Source: Pseudobdellovibrionaceae bacterium (GTDB lineage: Bacteria > Bdellovibrionota > Bdellovibrionia > Bdellovibrionales > UBA1609). Taken from it: a DNA stretch of 64,000 nt. The notes under the pieces are model-generated. The model had not been told where the DNA came from and ran no database searches. It saw only the letters and a list, made by a program, of their open reading frames with translations. The position numbers were made by a program, and so were the translations under genes. This document shows positions 36,498 through 45,635 of this stretch, one piece after another. The number at the start of each line of letters is the position of its first letter. Position 1 is the stretch's first letter. The DNA is taken from positions 62,001-126,000 of the forward strand of contig JAMLIO010000005.1 of the NCBI GenBank assembly GCA_023954155.1, written 5' to 3'.

Positions 36498-37718
36498 ATG
36501 TCAAAATTAGATATTCGAGTTAAGAAATTTGGTGGCACCTCTGTGGGATCTATCGAGCGCATTGAACATGTGGCGGACCGACTGTACAAAGCCTACCAAA
36601 ATGGGGAACGTTTTGTGGTGGTGGCTTCTGCTATGGCAGGAGAAACAAATCGTCTTGTCCGTTTGGCCAATGAAATTCACAGCGGCTTTAAAGGCCCTGC
36701 TTATGATATGCTCCTTGCTTCAGGTGAGCAGGTGTCCATTGCGCTTTTGTCTTTAGCTTTGCAGAAAAGAGGTTTGAAGTCTCAACCACTGCTCGCTTAC
36801 CAATTGCGAATTTCTACAGACTCCATTTATTCTAAAGCTAGAATCAAAAACATTGATGCCGACAGATTGATTTCGATGGTGGAGCAAAATGAAATTCCGA
36901 TTGTAGCGGGATTTCAAGGTGTAGATGATCATGACCGTATCACCACTTTAGGTCGAGGGGGCTCAGACACCACTGCTGTGGCTCTGGCCGCAGCACTTGA
37001 AGGGTCTGTGTGTGAGATCTATACGGATGTGGAGGGAGTGTATTCGGCTGACCCTCGTTTGGTTCCAGACGCTAAAAAGATTGAAGTTTTAAATTATGAT
37101 GAAATGATGGAGATGGCAGCTCTAGGTTCAAAAGTGTTACACTTTCGCTGTGTAGAGATTGCGGCCAAGTACAATGTTCCCATTCATGTTTTGTCTACGT
37201 TTTCAGAAAACTCTGGCACTATGATCCAAAAGGAGGTCGCCGCCATGGAATTAGAATCCCCCGTTGTCTCTTCGGTCACTCATGATAGCAAGGTGGCCAT
37301 TTTGCAAGCTGAACCTGTTCCGAATGGTGTAGAGTTCCTAGCCGATCTTTTTAATACTCTTTCAGAAAAAGAGATCATCGTGGATATCATTGCTCAAGCC
37401 CAAGGAATTAAGGGACAGCGTGTGGCCTTTTCGATTTCTGATGAAGATGTTGGGGAAGGCTTTGACGTTCTTAAGTCTTTAGTGCCTGAAAGTACAAGTA
37501 TTACGACTTTGGAAAACATGGCTAAGGTTTCCATTATTGGTGTGGGGATGCGTTCACACTCAGGTGTTGCGGCCAGATTTTTTAAAGTGCTTGCCGCAAG
37601 AGATGTAGATTTAAAACTTGTCACCACTTCTGATATCAAAATGAGCGCGGTGATCCCTAGGGCTTTGGTCAATGAGATCGTTCAGGCGTTACATGCCGAG
37701 TTCAGTTTAGGGCAATAA
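36498..37718 (+). CDS. lysC: Aspartate kinase
   Basis: It catalyses ATP-dependent phosphorylation of L-aspartate, the first step toward lysine, DAP, threonine and methionine. 406 residues, the length of the class with two C-terminal ACT domains. Visible motifs are KKFGGTSVGS at the N-terminus, TTLGRGGSDTTAVALAAAL in the middle and EIYTDVEGVYSADPRLV. The ACT region (from about residue 265) has VSIIGVGMRSHSGVAARFFKVLA, the regulatory allosteric site. The stop is 8 bases from lysA, so one operon supplies DAP and lysine, which fits demand for peptidoglycan. Confidence 0.96.
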   Translation: MSKLDIRVKKFGGTSVGSIERIEHVADRLYKAYQNGERFVVVASAMAGETNRLVRLANEIHSGFKGPAYDMLLASGEQVSIALLSLALQKRGLKSQPLLAYQLRISTDSIYSKARIKNIDADRLISMVEQNEIPIVAGFQGVDDHDRITTLGRGGSDTTAVALAAALEGSVCEIYTDVEGVYSADPRLVPDAKKIEVLNYDEMMEMAALGSKVLHFRCVEIAAKYNVPIHVLSTFSENSGTMIQKEVAAMELESPVVSSVTHDSKVAILQAEPVPNGVEFLADLFNTLSEKEIIVDIIAQAQGIKGQRVAFSISDEDVGEGFDVLKSLVPESTSITTLENMAKVSIIGVGMRSHSGVAARFFKVLAARDVDLKLVTTSDIKMSAVIPRALVNEIVQALHAEFSLGQ

Positions 37719-37726
37719 AAATTAAG

Positions 37727-38941
37727 ATGATGGAACAGAAAAGTTTTAGCTACAAGAATCACAGATTAGGAGCGGTCACCGAAGGCAAATGGATTGATCT
37801 GTTAGAGGTGCTCCCTAGTGACCCTCATCCTACGTATTTTTATAATCTGCATTCTGTAAAAAACCGCATCGACCAATTGAAGGCCAGTTTAGGTGGGCTT
37901 CAAAGTAAAATTCATTATGCGGTCAAGGCTAATGCCCATCCTCACATCCTAGAGATGGTCAGACAACAGGGGTGTGGTGTGGACACTGTCTCTTTGGGCG
38001 AGATGCTGCATTCTTTAGAGCATGGTTTTAACCCCAAAGACATCATCTTATCAGGTGTCGGAAAAAGTAAAAAAGAACTGACACAAAGCCTGCTTTTGGG
38101 GATCAAACAAATAAATGTAGAAAGTTTATCGGAACTGAAAAGATTAGGTGAGATCGCCTCTGTCTATCAACGCGAATGTCGATTTGGAATTCGTTTAAAC
38201 CCAGATATTCAAGTGGACACTCATCCTTACATTTCAACGGGCTTTCGTGAAAATAAATTTGGTCTGCCTGAAAAACAAATTCCAGAGGTCTTAGAGATCG
38301 TAAAGCAGTATAGCCCTTGGTTAAAATGGCAGGGCTTAAGCGTTCATATTGGATCACAAATCCGAGATGTGGAGCCTTTACTGCAAGCCGCAAAAGCCTT
38401 AGTGCGTGTCAGACATAACCTGACGTTTTATGATCAGGACATTACAAGTCTTGATATTGGTGGGGGCGTGGGCATTGATTACAAGAGCGCTGATGAGACA
38501 GCGGAGCTTGAGATGCTAAAAGCCTATGGTAAGGGTTTGCAAAATATCTTTTCTGATTTCAAAGGCGAGATTCTTTTAGAGCCAGGCCGTTTTTTAGTAG
38601 CAAGGGCGGGAGTGCTGGTCACTCAAGTGGAATACATCAAGAACAATGGGTTTAAAAACTTTATTGTGGTGGATTCTGGGATGAACCACTTATTGCGTCC
38701 CAGTTTATATCAAGCCTATCACAGAATTTTACCTTTAAATGAAAATGCTAAAGCCAAAAAGAACATCTTTGATGTGGTCGGACCTATCTGTGAATCTTCG
38801 GATGTCTTGGGTTATGAAAGATATTTACCAGAACCTCAAGAAGGGGATTGGTTGGCGGTGATGGATGTAGGGGCTTATGGGTACTCGATGTCTAGTGATT
38901 ACAACATGCACGATAAGCCGCATGAAATTTGTCTTTTATAA
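37727..38941 (+). CDS. lysA: Diaminopimelate decarboxylase
   Basis: PLP enzyme converting meso-diaminopimelate to L-lysine. 404 residues. The PLP lysine is K67 in YAVKANAHP. GCGVDTVSLGEM follows, and the group IV decarboxylase blocks LSVHIGSQI (His ligand), DIGGGVGIDY (phosphate binding) and EPGRFLVARAG are all present. The C-terminal CESSDVLG supplies the Cys that completes the active site across the dimer. ATG 37730 is an equally possible start. It is co-transcribed with lysC. Confidence 0.95.
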   Translation: MMEQKSFSYKNHRLGAVTEGKWIDLLEVLPSDPHPTYFYNLHSVKNRIDQLKASLGGLQSKIHYAVKANAHPHILEMVRQQGCGVDTVSLGEMLHSLEHGFNPKDIILSGVGKSKKELTQSLLLGIKQINVESLSELKRLGEIASVYQRECRFGIRLNPDIQVDTHPYISTGFRENKFGLPEKQIPEVLEIVKQYSPWLKWQGLSVHIGSQIRDVEPLLQAAKALVRVRHNLTFYDQDITSLDIGGGVGIDYKSADETAELEMLKAYGKGLQNIFSDFKGEILLEPGRFLVARAGVLVTQVEYIKNNGFKNFIVVDSGMNHLLRPSLYQAYHRILPLNENAKAKKNIFDVVGPICESSDVLGYERYLPEPQEGDWLAVMDVGAYGYSMSSDYNMHDKPHEICLL

Positions 38942-39008
38942 TTGAAAAATAATTTTTAGAAACTCCCATGGTATGCAAAAACCCTTGGTGTTGGCAGGCT
39001 TCGTAGTG

Positions 39009-39039
39009 TGGTGAGCCTTTTAGGTCACTCTCTTTTTTA
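39009..39039 (+). terminator. Terminator after lysA
   Basis: GTGA-g-CC (39011-39017) pairs with GG-TCAC (39023-39028) across a 5-base loop, followed by tctctttttt. It lies 70 bases after the lysA stop. Confidence 0.6.
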
Positions 39040-39077
39040 TAGTTTATAAGGATTCAGGATTGCAAGTCAGACTAAAT

Positions 39078-40127
39078 TTAAATGAAGTCGTACAAATATT
39101 TTTTACATGTAGGCATAGGGCGTTTGGATCTTGTTTGGGGAACTAGATCTTCTAAATTTTTAGGTTCAGGCAGACGACCCGTATCTATCAAAATATTAAG
39201 TGCTCTGAGTATGTTCCTTGTCTTTTGAGAGGGTGAAATTTTTAAATTTTGTTGAGCTTGAAGTAAGGATTCTAGTTGCTCCACTGCTGCTGCCACATGA
39301 GCTAGGTTGAGTGTGAATATCCCAGTGATCACTTCGGGAGTCATCAGGTGAGGGTATTTGTGGATGAGGTGATAAAGCTCGGGTCTTAAAGCCAAGTAAA
39401 AACTCTGTACACCGTCATTATGTTGAGTGTCTTTATAGGGATTAAAAAAACGTGCATAGAGAGCATCGCCAATCTTGTTCAAGTCCGTTTTTGAGTGTGC
39501 AAAAAATCCCGACCAGTTTTGCCAGTAGTCTAAGGTTCTGGTTTTACTGGTTTGTGCGCCCTCAAGCCACCAGTGTCTAAGGACATAACTTCTAAAACTA
39601 CGTGTTTCAGGACCATTGATAGAGGAGAAAATGCGCAGGTGAAGCATCAGCTCCAGAAAGGTTGTCCATGCAGGGATGTCTATATTGAGGATATGAAAGG
39701 GGTTGGAGTGATCTGTTTTTAAAAAGAACTGCTCTAAGATAAACAGTTTGTGAGTCTCTTTGTTTGCAGGGAGAAGTTGTTGCCAAAATACTATATTTTC
39801 TTTTATGCGATCCCACTGTGGGTGTGCTGAGGGTGAATTGATATTGGCAAGTTTTAGTAAACTGTGAGTGTCTATATTTTGAGCCTTATCAAGGACTGCG
39901 GGTGAAAACCCCAAGTCACGAATAAGCTCAGCAAACTCCACATATAGGGTGGTGAGTTGCTTTTGATCCAGTTTGTAGATCAAAGCCACATCAAGGTCTC
40001 TGGGTGTAAAAGTTTTGATTTGTATAGGGGTTTCTTCTGTTGTGGTTGCTCCTTGGGCTTGAGGGACGCATACGACAAATTCAAAAGTGCAGCACAAAAA
40101 GAGAAAGAGGTATTTTGTAAGAGTCAT
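39078..40127 (-). CDS. Secreted protein of unknown function, encoded with a protease
   Basis: 349 residues with a signal peptide ending near PQAQGA (residue 27). The mature part is mostly helical, with several Trp/His-rich blocks (SYVLRHWWLEGAQ, LDYWQNWSGFFAH) and leucine-rich helices toward the C-terminus (ESLLQAQQNLK). No domain is recognised. It follows the lipoprotein protease gene by 5 bases on the same strand, so the two are likely co-expressed. It could be a partner, substrate or inhibitor of that protease, but this is inference from position alone. Confidence 0.65.
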   Translation of the reverse strand: MTLTKYLFLFLCCTFEFVVCVPQAQGATTTEETPIQIKTFTPRDLDVALIYKLDQKQLTTLYVEFAELIRDLGFSPAVLDKAQNIDTHSLLKLANINSPSAHPQWDRIKENIVFWQQLLPANKETHKLFILEQFFLKTDHSNPFHILNIDIPAWTTFLELMLHLRIFSSINGPETRSFRSYVLRHWWLEGAQTSKTRTLDYWQNWSGFFAHSKTDLNKIGDALYARFFNPYKDTQHNDGVQSFYLALRPELYHLIHKYPHLMTPEVITGIFTLNLAHVAAAVEQLESLLQAQQNLKISPSQKTRNILRALNILIDTGRLPEPKNLEDLVPQTRSKRPMPTCKKYLYDFI

Positions 40128-40132
40128 GATGA

Positions 40133-41143
40133 TTATTCCTTGGTGTTGTCGGCTTTGATCTTTTCTGTAAGGGCGCTGAGAATGTTTCTAGAATCCATAC
40201 TGAGATGAAATTTGCTGGATAAGTCTTTGTCGATCTCTTTTTCAAGAGCACTCATGGGGACGATATAGTTGTACTCTTTCCATAACGTGGGTGACTGTGC
40301 ATTGAGGTCAGAAAGCAGTTGGTTTGAGCTTTGACTCAGTTTAGGAAACTTTCCTGTCCACAAAAGCCCTTTAAGGCGTAAATTTTTATCATATACGGGT
40401 GCGCCAGAGTCGCCGTGCTTTCCGTCGCATCCCACAGGTAGAGACCAAGATTGTAAAAGGGCTCCGCTGACATTGCAGTCGGGGTCTTCTAAAACTTTTT
40501 CTTCGGTACTTAAAAGTCGGCAGTCTTTTTGGTCGTCCACTTTCCAATCAAAATTATAGTCGTAGTCGTTGTCCACGCTGATCAGATTTAAGGCTTCCCC
40601 TGTTTGATGTTCAGTATTGAATTCAACGGGTTTAAGTAAATTAAGGTGCTCTGGGTTTTCGGTAGTGATCGAAAAGATCATGGCGTCGTTTTCGGCAAAT
40701 TTGTAATGCCAGTCATCACAAGTCACATAAAAACGTAGGGATTTGTATCGAACTAAAAAGTTCACTTCATTGTGGCAAGAGTTCAGGTCGTCATACACAT
40801 GTCCCGCGGTCATAACGATGTGTTTGTCTGCAAATTTTCCCAAATAAAAACCTGTTCCTACTTGTCCCATTCCTGTTCTAAAAAGTTGAAAGACTTGGTA
40901 GGGAAATTCACCTGGATCTTCCATCGACTTGCGGTTCCAAGAGTCACCCACTTGGTAGGACTTGTAGTCCTCTTGGCCTTCCGTTAGGCCTTCAAAGATA
41001 GGGGAACTGGGTGGGGTACAGATTTTTTTATTGTAAGTAGGAAAAAGAGGGCGTTGACAGGCCGTAAGGATCAAAACACTGGTGAGCACCCAGATTTGTA
41101 AAAATAGATATTTGGAAGCGGGGGGATGGGGGTTAGTGTTCAA
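40133..41143 (-). CDS. Trypsin-like serine protease, predicted lipoprotein
   Basis: The TTG start at 41143 is my choice. It follows aaaggaccca and produces a short N-region and the lipobox LILTAC with Cys29, whereas the longer frame (to 41275) would bury the signal behind a 44-residue charged stretch. The catalytic triad of the S1/V8-like fold is visible: H115 in TAGHVY, D153 in ENDAMIF and S246 in GDSGAPV. The protein is 336 residues and carries many cysteines. Lipid anchoring would place the protease on the outer membrane, inner or outer leaflet. The gene downstream encodes an exported protein of unknown function 5 bases away. Confidence 0.8.
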   Translation of the reverse strand: MNTNPHPPASKYLFLQIWVLTSVLILTACQRPLFPTYNKKICTPPSSPIFEGLTEGQEDYKSYQVGDSWNRKSMEDPGEFPYQVFQLFRTGMGQVGTGFYLGKFADKHIVMTAGHVYDDLNSCHNEVNFLVRYKSLRFYVTCDDWHYKFAENDAMIFSITTENPEHLNLLKPVEFNTEHQTGEALNLISVDNDYDYNFDWKVDDQKDCRLLSTEEKVLEDPDCNVSGALLQSWSLPVGCDGKHGDSGAPVYDKNLRLKGLLWTGKFPKLSQSSNQLLSDLNAQSPTLWKEYNYIVPMSALEKEIDKDLSSKFHLSMDSRNILSALTEKIKADNTKE

Positions 41144-41368
41144 TTGGGTCCTTTGAGGTTCTCTTCTGAGAGTTTTTTTGCCTTTTTTACTCTCTGGTTT
41201 TCCTTTAGGGTTTATCTCTAACATGCTAAAAATCATGAAGTATTTAGGTTTAATTTCAAAAAATATGCCGCCCATAGAGGGCTAAAGTCGCATAAATAAG
41301 AGATTAGGATTTAAGGGAGCTTAGCTTGGGTATTTGGGGGTCGCAGAGAGACAATTCTTGCCCAAGAT

Positions 41369-41539
41369 GAGTCCTTCCTCCTATTTGTCTTCTCTTTTAG
41401 GGTATCTCCTTGAAGGTGGACCTCCAGCAAGCGGGACGCGCTTTGCCCCAAAGGGGCAAATGCTGGCAGAGCCCATGGATGGGCGTGTCCGCCTTCAAGG
41501 AGATACCCTAAAAGAGAAGACAAATAGGAGGAAGGACTC
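41369..41539. mobile_element. 171-bp foldback (MITE-like) element with 53-bp terminal inverted repeats
   Basis: Bases 41369-41421 and 41487-41539 are inverted copies over 53 positions with a single mismatch (41417 against 41491). Inside lie more palindromes: CCAGCA/TGCTGG, TTTGCCCC/GGGGCAAA and GCCCAT/ATGGGC. The element is flanked on both sides by GAT (41366-41368 and 41540-41542), which would fit a 3-bp target duplication but could be chance. No transposase is encoded. It sits between the protease and lytic-transglycosylase genes, just beyond the latter's terminator. Alternatives are a large terminator-like or processing hairpin shared by both flanking genes. Confidence 0.6.
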
Positions 41540-41554
41540 GATTGTTTTATGTCA

Positions 41555-41580
41555 TAAAAAAACCCCTCTTTTGAGGGGCT
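41555..41580 (-). terminator. Rho-independent terminator after the lytic transglycosylase gene
   Basis: On the minus strand CCCCTC, a loop AAAA, GAGGGG and then seven T residues follow the 41618 stop. It is a classic intrinsic terminator. Confidence 0.9.
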
Positions 41581-41617
41581 AGGGTTTATAACATGAGTGA
41601 AAAGTTTAAATGAATTT

Positions 41618-42514
41618 TTAGATGGTGATTTCGCCAAAGATTTCTTCGGCCACGCACTGGTCGGGGTCATTGCTGAGCTGACAGGCTAGGGACTGGATGT
41701 CTTCGGTGTAAATGTCTTCGTAACACATGAAATCTACTTTTTGTACTGCGCCTGTTACTTCTGTAACATAATGTTTGTTGCCGCCGCCGTTGTACCTGGC
41801 AATACCACCAGGTTGGTTTCCAGGGACTATATATCCGCCTGCAAGGGCCACCATAAGTTTAAGGTATATGGCAGAACCTAAAATATCTAAATCAAGGTCT
41901 TTACCCGCGCGTAAACTTTTTTGTAGGTCAGAAGGGGATTTTGAAAATAGGGCAATAAAGTCATTATAACGTTTGCTGTTTCCCGCTTGGGCAAAACAGT
42001 CTTTAGCCATTTTATGTAGGCCATCAGTGACGGCTTTGACCGCATTGTTTTTAGCCTGTTGTCCAGGAAGTCGCATTTGGCTTTTAAATTCTTTAATGGC
42101 AGGAGTGGTAAATTGCCCACAGCCTGAATCTCCACCGCCTGTATTGTGGCGATTACGACAGTATCTAGATTCTGTTTCTAATACTCCAGCTAAATAAGTA
42201 AAGTCGTTTCCTGTACAGGATGCGGCCCAAACTACGAGGTCTGCGATGTCGCTCGTGCTGTAACCGTTTACACCATTATGGTAGGCCTTCACGCGACGCT
42301 CGACACGTTTTTGCTGATCGGCTTTGCTGACATCCATATTTCGAGCCTCAGTGCGGTTAGATGTGAGGATATTTACCTGACTGTTTGTAAAGTGATAGGC
42401 AATATCGTGCTGCTCGACACCTTCGCAGACTAACTGAGCGGCATGGCTTGTAAAACTTGTTGCAAAGAAACTTAAGCTCAATGCTGTTTTTAAAACGAAG
42501 TTTTTTGTGATCAT
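41618..42514 (-). CDS. Secreted lytic transglycosylase (SLT-like)
   Basis: 298 residues from ATG 42514, chosen because aaaggagagag stands before it and the signal peptide (ending SHAA) is then of normal length. The central block LAGVLETESRYC, followed about 12 residues later by SGCGQFT, fits the lytic transglycosylase fold: catalytic Glu in E-x-x, then G-x-x-Q-x. A later ARYNGGG and GGYIVPGNQPG are also typical. Eight or so cysteines suggest disulfides outside the cytoplasm. It likely cleaves peptidoglycan. In a predatory bacterium such enzymes may act on self or prey wall; nothing here decides which. Confidence 0.7.
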   Translation of the reverse strand: MITKNFVLKTALSLSFFATSFTSHAAQLVCEGVEQHDIAYHFTNSQVNILTSNRTEARNMDVSKADQQKRVERRVKAYHNGVNGYSTSDIADLVVWAASCTGNDFTYLAGVLETESRYCRNRHNTGGGDSGCGQFTTPAIKEFKSQMRLPGQQAKNNAVKAVTDGLHKMAKDCFAQAGNSKRYNDFIALFSKSPSDLQKSLRAGKDLDLDILGSAIYLKLMVALAGGYIVPGNQPGGIARYNGGGNKHYVTEVTGAVQKVDFMCYEDIYTEDIQSLACQLSNDPDQCVAEEIFGEITI

Positions 42515-42767
42515 TTTTTCTCTCTCCTTTAACGTACTGTTATGTATATGGGGGACTGTTTTCCTTTCGTTCCCTTGTCCCCGTGTGCCAGTCTCAAAGC
42601 AGACACTGTGCCTGAATGCCTTACTGTGAAGACATTTCACGGTTTTTTCTGAGAGAAAAATGAAGTGTGTTAGAAAATTTGTGAGCGAGAAAAAAATTCA
42701 GAAAACAAAACTATAAAATTTTGTGATTGGACTTAAATGGGCTATCTAAGAGCGCATAAATGTCAAT

Positions 42768-43241
42768 TTAGTTGTGAACTTCTAAAGTTTGAATTTCTGC
42801 ATCTTCCTCATGAGTGAGGGTCTGAGCTAAAAATTCTCCACCTGGATTGCCGATAACAATCAGCTTAAAACCTTCAGAGGTGATAGTGCAGTCGGGGCAA
42901 AGTGTTCTGGCCTTTTCGATAAGTGTGGGGTCATCAGTTTTACCTGCCCAAAATCCTTCTTCATCGCCAGGACCTGTAGAGACGACACCGACAACAAAGT
43001 CGGCCTTTTCGGGCTGTGAAAAACTTGAAAAGTCCACGTTTTCAAAGGAGTCTGTGCTGATTTGGTGAATCAAAATGTGTGTTCTGAGTTGGAGCAGAAG
43101 CACTTTGGCCTGTGTTTTATAAACTGAAGTCACAGTCTTTTGCTGAAAGTCCTTCATGCCTTTGGTGAAAGCGATAAAGCCAATACTGATCACAACAGCA
43201 AATCCAATTAAAATTCCGACGATAAGTTTACTTTTTCCCAT
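42768..43241 (-). CDS. Single-pass membrane protein of unknown function
   Basis: 157 residues with a short cytoplasmic N-terminus, one membrane helix (residues 6-26) and an extracytoplasmic domain. The domain has a helical stalk (TSVYKTQAKVLLLQLRTHI) that recalls pilin-like proteins, but no prepilin peptidase site is visible. A C-P-D-C pair in the C-terminal part may form a disulfide or bind metal. It is divergent from the methyltransferase, 28 bases apart. Confidence 0.55.
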   Translation of the reverse strand: MGKSKLIVGILIGFAVVISIGFIAFTKGMKDFQQKTVTSVYKTQAKVLLLQLRTHILIHQISTDSFENVDFSSFSQPEKADFVVGVVSTGPGDEEGFWAGKTDDPTLIEKARTLCPDCTITSEGFKLIVIGNPGGEFLAQTLTHEEDAEIQTLEVHN

Positions 43242-43269
43242 GACTTCATGAGATCATAAGATTAGCCTG

Positions 43270-44172
43270 ATGACAATGAGCAATTTAAAATGGTCCAAAG
43301 ATCGTGGAAAAAAATGGCGGGAGTTAAGTGCTTCACTTGAAGCGATGATGGCTCCTATAGATGAACCTCTCATCAAAAGGCTAGACCTTCCTAAGAATAT
43401 CTCAAAGGATTTTGTGGTGGCGGATGTGGCGTGCGGAGCTGGGGGGACAACATTACAGATCGCACGTGCTTTATCTTTATGGCCTCAGTCTTCATCACCT
43501 CAGCCACCATCACCATCTTCTTCTTCTTCTGCCGTAGCGTCGCAAGTGATGGGATTTGATATTTCTCCTGAGCTGATCGAAGAGGCTCAGCTGAGGGCGG
43601 CAGCACAAAAATTGGATATCTCATTTCAAGTGATGGATGTGGGAACGCAGTGTCCAGCGCAAGCGCCCTTTGATCGGGTGGTTTCGCGCTTTGGAACCAT
43701 GTTTTTTGATGACCCACTAAAGGCTTTTAAAAATCTACACAAGTGGTTAGCCCCAAGTGGGCAATTTGTTTTTGCGGTGTGGGGGCCACGCGAAGAAAAC
43801 CCATGGGTAGATGACATCAATAAAATTTTGGCTAAATTGATTCCGATTACACCTCCTGAGCCAGATAGCCCAGGTCCCTTTAGATATGCAGATATGAATC
43901 GATATACAGAGCTCTTGTCGCACTCGGGGTTTAAAAATATCAACTCTCAAAAGTGGGAAGGGCGTTTGGCCATAGGGGGAGGCATGAGTCCTCATGAAGC
44001 GGCCAGATTCTCTTTAAGTATGTTTAGCGTGGCCCAGATGTTAGCCGCACACACCGATGAGGTGCGCACTCAGGCCTTTGAGATGTTGAGCGACTATTAC
44101 GCCTCATCGTTAAAAGAAGACGAAGTGGTCAAAGCCTCTGCCAGCGTATGGTTAGTCTCAGGCCAAGCCTAA
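43270..44172 (+). CDS. Class I SAM-dependent methyltransferase (UbiE/Methyltransf_25-like)
   Basis: 300 residues. The SAM-binding glycine motif is VADVACGAGGTTLQIA (residues about 51-66), with an acidic strand end at FDISPELIEEAQ and a motif II block FDRVVSRFGTMFF. C-terminal to this there is AVWGPREENPWVDDI, as in the UbiE-type enzymes acting on small molecules. Between motif I and the next strand there is a low-complexity Ser/Pro/Gln insertion of about 20 residues (residues 76-95) that the fold does not need. Substrate unknown. Start ATG 43270; ATG 43276 also possible. Confidence 0.8.
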   Translation: MTMSNLKWSKDRGKKWRELSASLEAMMAPIDEPLIKRLDLPKNISKDFVVADVACGAGGTTLQIARALSLWPQSSSPQPPSPSSSSSAVASQVMGFDISPELIEEAQLRAAAQKLDISFQVMDVGTQCPAQAPFDRVVSRFGTMFFDDPLKAFKNLHKWLAPSGQFVFAVWGPREENPWVDDINKILAKLIPITPPEPDSPGPFRYADMNRYTELLSHSGFKNINSQKWEGRLAIGGGMSPHEAARFSLSMFSVAQMLAAHTDEVRTQAFEMLSDYYASSLKEDEVVKASASVWLVSGQA

Positions 44173-44429
44173 GTTTTTAGAACCTATTTTTGTAATAAAA
44201 GAGGAAACACAACAGGATGTGGGAGAGAGGGTTGTGAGTTCTTTGGGCGAATTTGACGTCGTCCTTGCTGATTTATAAATCTCTAGACCGCTTTGAGCCA
44301 CCAACTCTTCTATATTTGTTCTGTATGTAGATATAAACACATAGTGTATGGAGCACGATGTTGTTTATTTTAAAGGCATAAAATGTTTTGTAGTCTGAGT
44401 CACAGATTTGAAATAAGGGGAGAATCTAT

Positions 44430-44912
44430 ATGAAAAATTTAATCTATTTATTGTTATTTCTTTTGCCTGCGCAGGCGTACGCTAAGAACTGCTTTATAGC
44501 TGCGGGAACGTATTTAATGATTGAAGGCGCTGGGGCCAATGCGATCATTGATATTGATCATCCTTTTGAGGACTGTGAGGGCGAAACTCTAAGATTTCGT
44601 TACGGCGCACTTAGGGGTGGGGATCACATCAATTATGTGATTGATATTCAGGCTGAGATTGGTCCTGGTTTAAAGACTTATATTGACGAATTTGGGAATG
44701 AATTTAAATACGAACTCCTTTTTCACGAAAGGTCTTTTGAACTCACAGTGATCTCAACATTTGATGGAGTATGTGAAACCAAAGGTGGATTTGGTTATGA
44801 CAGTTACGATAACCCTGTTGATCACAGCACATTCACTTTAAATCTCACCACGACTTGTGAAGACGGCAGAGATGTCGAAGATATGAGTTTTAAACTCTAT
44901 AAGATCTATTAA
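44430..44912 (+). CDS. Secreted protein of unknown function
   Basis: 160 residues with a signal peptide ending at AYAK (residue 19). Cysteines (CFIAA, DCEG, VCET, TCED) suggest two disulfides in a compact beta-rich domain. It contains many Asp/Gly turns. The ATG follows aaggggagaatctat. It is probably monocistronic, with a hairpin after the stop. No family recognised. Confidence 0.6.
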   Translation: MKNLIYLLLFLLPAQAYAKNCFIAAGTYLMIEGAGANAIIDIDHPFEDCEGETLRFRYGALRGGDHINYVIDIQAEIGPGLKTYIDEFGNEFKYELLFHERSFELTVISTFDGVCETKGGFGYDSYDNPVDHSTFTLNLTTTCEDGRDVEDMSFKLYKIY

Positions 44913-44923
44913 AAATCCTAATC

Positions 44924-44953
44924 CAGCCAAATAGAATATAAAAGATTTGGCTG
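44924..44953 (+). terminator. Hairpin after the 44430 gene
   Basis: CAGCCAAAT (44924-44932) and ATTTGGCTG (44945-44953) form a perfect 9-bp stem with a 12-base loop. There is no T run, so it may be a weak terminator or stabilising hairpin. Confidence 0.4.
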
Positions 44954-45103
44954 TCTAAAGGTTAATCATTATGTGTAAGGGTCTAAATAAAAGAACTTTT
45001 TTATTGTTAGAGTCTTATTCTAGGGTCTAGTTTAGCCGATAAAAATCTAGATTTTCGGCACCATGATATTCCATACTTATAGTGTAGTTTGAAGGATTCC
45101 AAA

Positions 45104-45631
45104 ATGAAATATATGATCTCTTTTTTAATGCCCTTGTTTTTGAGTCTAAGTGTCGCGCAGGCTCAAGGGTCTAATTTAACCTTAGTTTGTAAGGTGGGCG
45201 ACAAGGACTTTCGGGCCACTTATTCTCTGACCCAAAGTGGGCATGTGTCCCTTGTGGGCCAAGTAAATCAAAGTAAATTTGCTTGCGATTTGCAATTACA
45301 AGAAATCAAAGATGAGCGTAAAGGTCGAGGGATTTCCAAATACAGTGTGCAATCTTTACGTACAGATGCCAAGTGCAACCAGGATTTGTCTTTTGATTTA
45401 AAAAGAGGCTTGCAAGAGCATGTGGATCTGGTGATCTATAAAAACTACGCCGAACTTTATCTATTTGAAGGGTATAGCAAAATCCGTTGTGATTTTTTTG
45501 AATATAACGAAAAGAACCTCCTAGAGGTGTCAAAGGCCGTCAATCAAAGAAAAATAAACTCTTTGACCCCTAAGCGAAAAGCCGTACCTTTAAAAATCAA
45601 GTCCTTACAAAACAAGAAGTCAAAGAGATAA
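45104..45631 (+). CDS. Secreted protein of unknown function, upstream of the PAD homologue
   Basis: 175 residues from ATG 45104, preceded by gaaggattccaaa. The signal peptide ends VAQAQ (residue 22). The mature part has three or four cysteines, a central acidic block and a strongly basic C-terminus (QRKINSLTPKRKAVPLKIKS...). The stop is followed by the PAD-like gene after 4 bases, so the two are co-transcribed. It could be a chaperone, inhibitor or substrate of the deiminase; this is inferred only from position. No family recognised. Confidence 0.6.
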   Translation: MKYMISFLMPLFLSLSVAQAQGSNLTLVCKVGDKDFRATYSLTQSGHVSLVGQVNQSKFACDLQLQEIKDERKGRGISKYSVQSLRTDAKCNQDLSFDLKRGLQEHVDLVIYKNYAELYLFEGYSKIRCDFFEYNEKNLLEVSKAVNQRKINSLTPKRKAVPLKIKSLQNKKSKR

Positions 45632-45635
45632 AAAT

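Noticed and set aside
41311-41670. A 119-codon open frame across the foldback element (minus strand)
   Set aside because: Most of it is the inverted repeat read through; it overlaps the terminator and the lytic transglycosylase stop, has no ribosome binding site and the same peptide appears on both strands because of the inverted arms.
44158-44340. A 60-codon minus-strand frame after the methyltransferase
   Set aside because: No ribosome binding site, no recognisable composition, and it overlaps the end of a well-supported gene.
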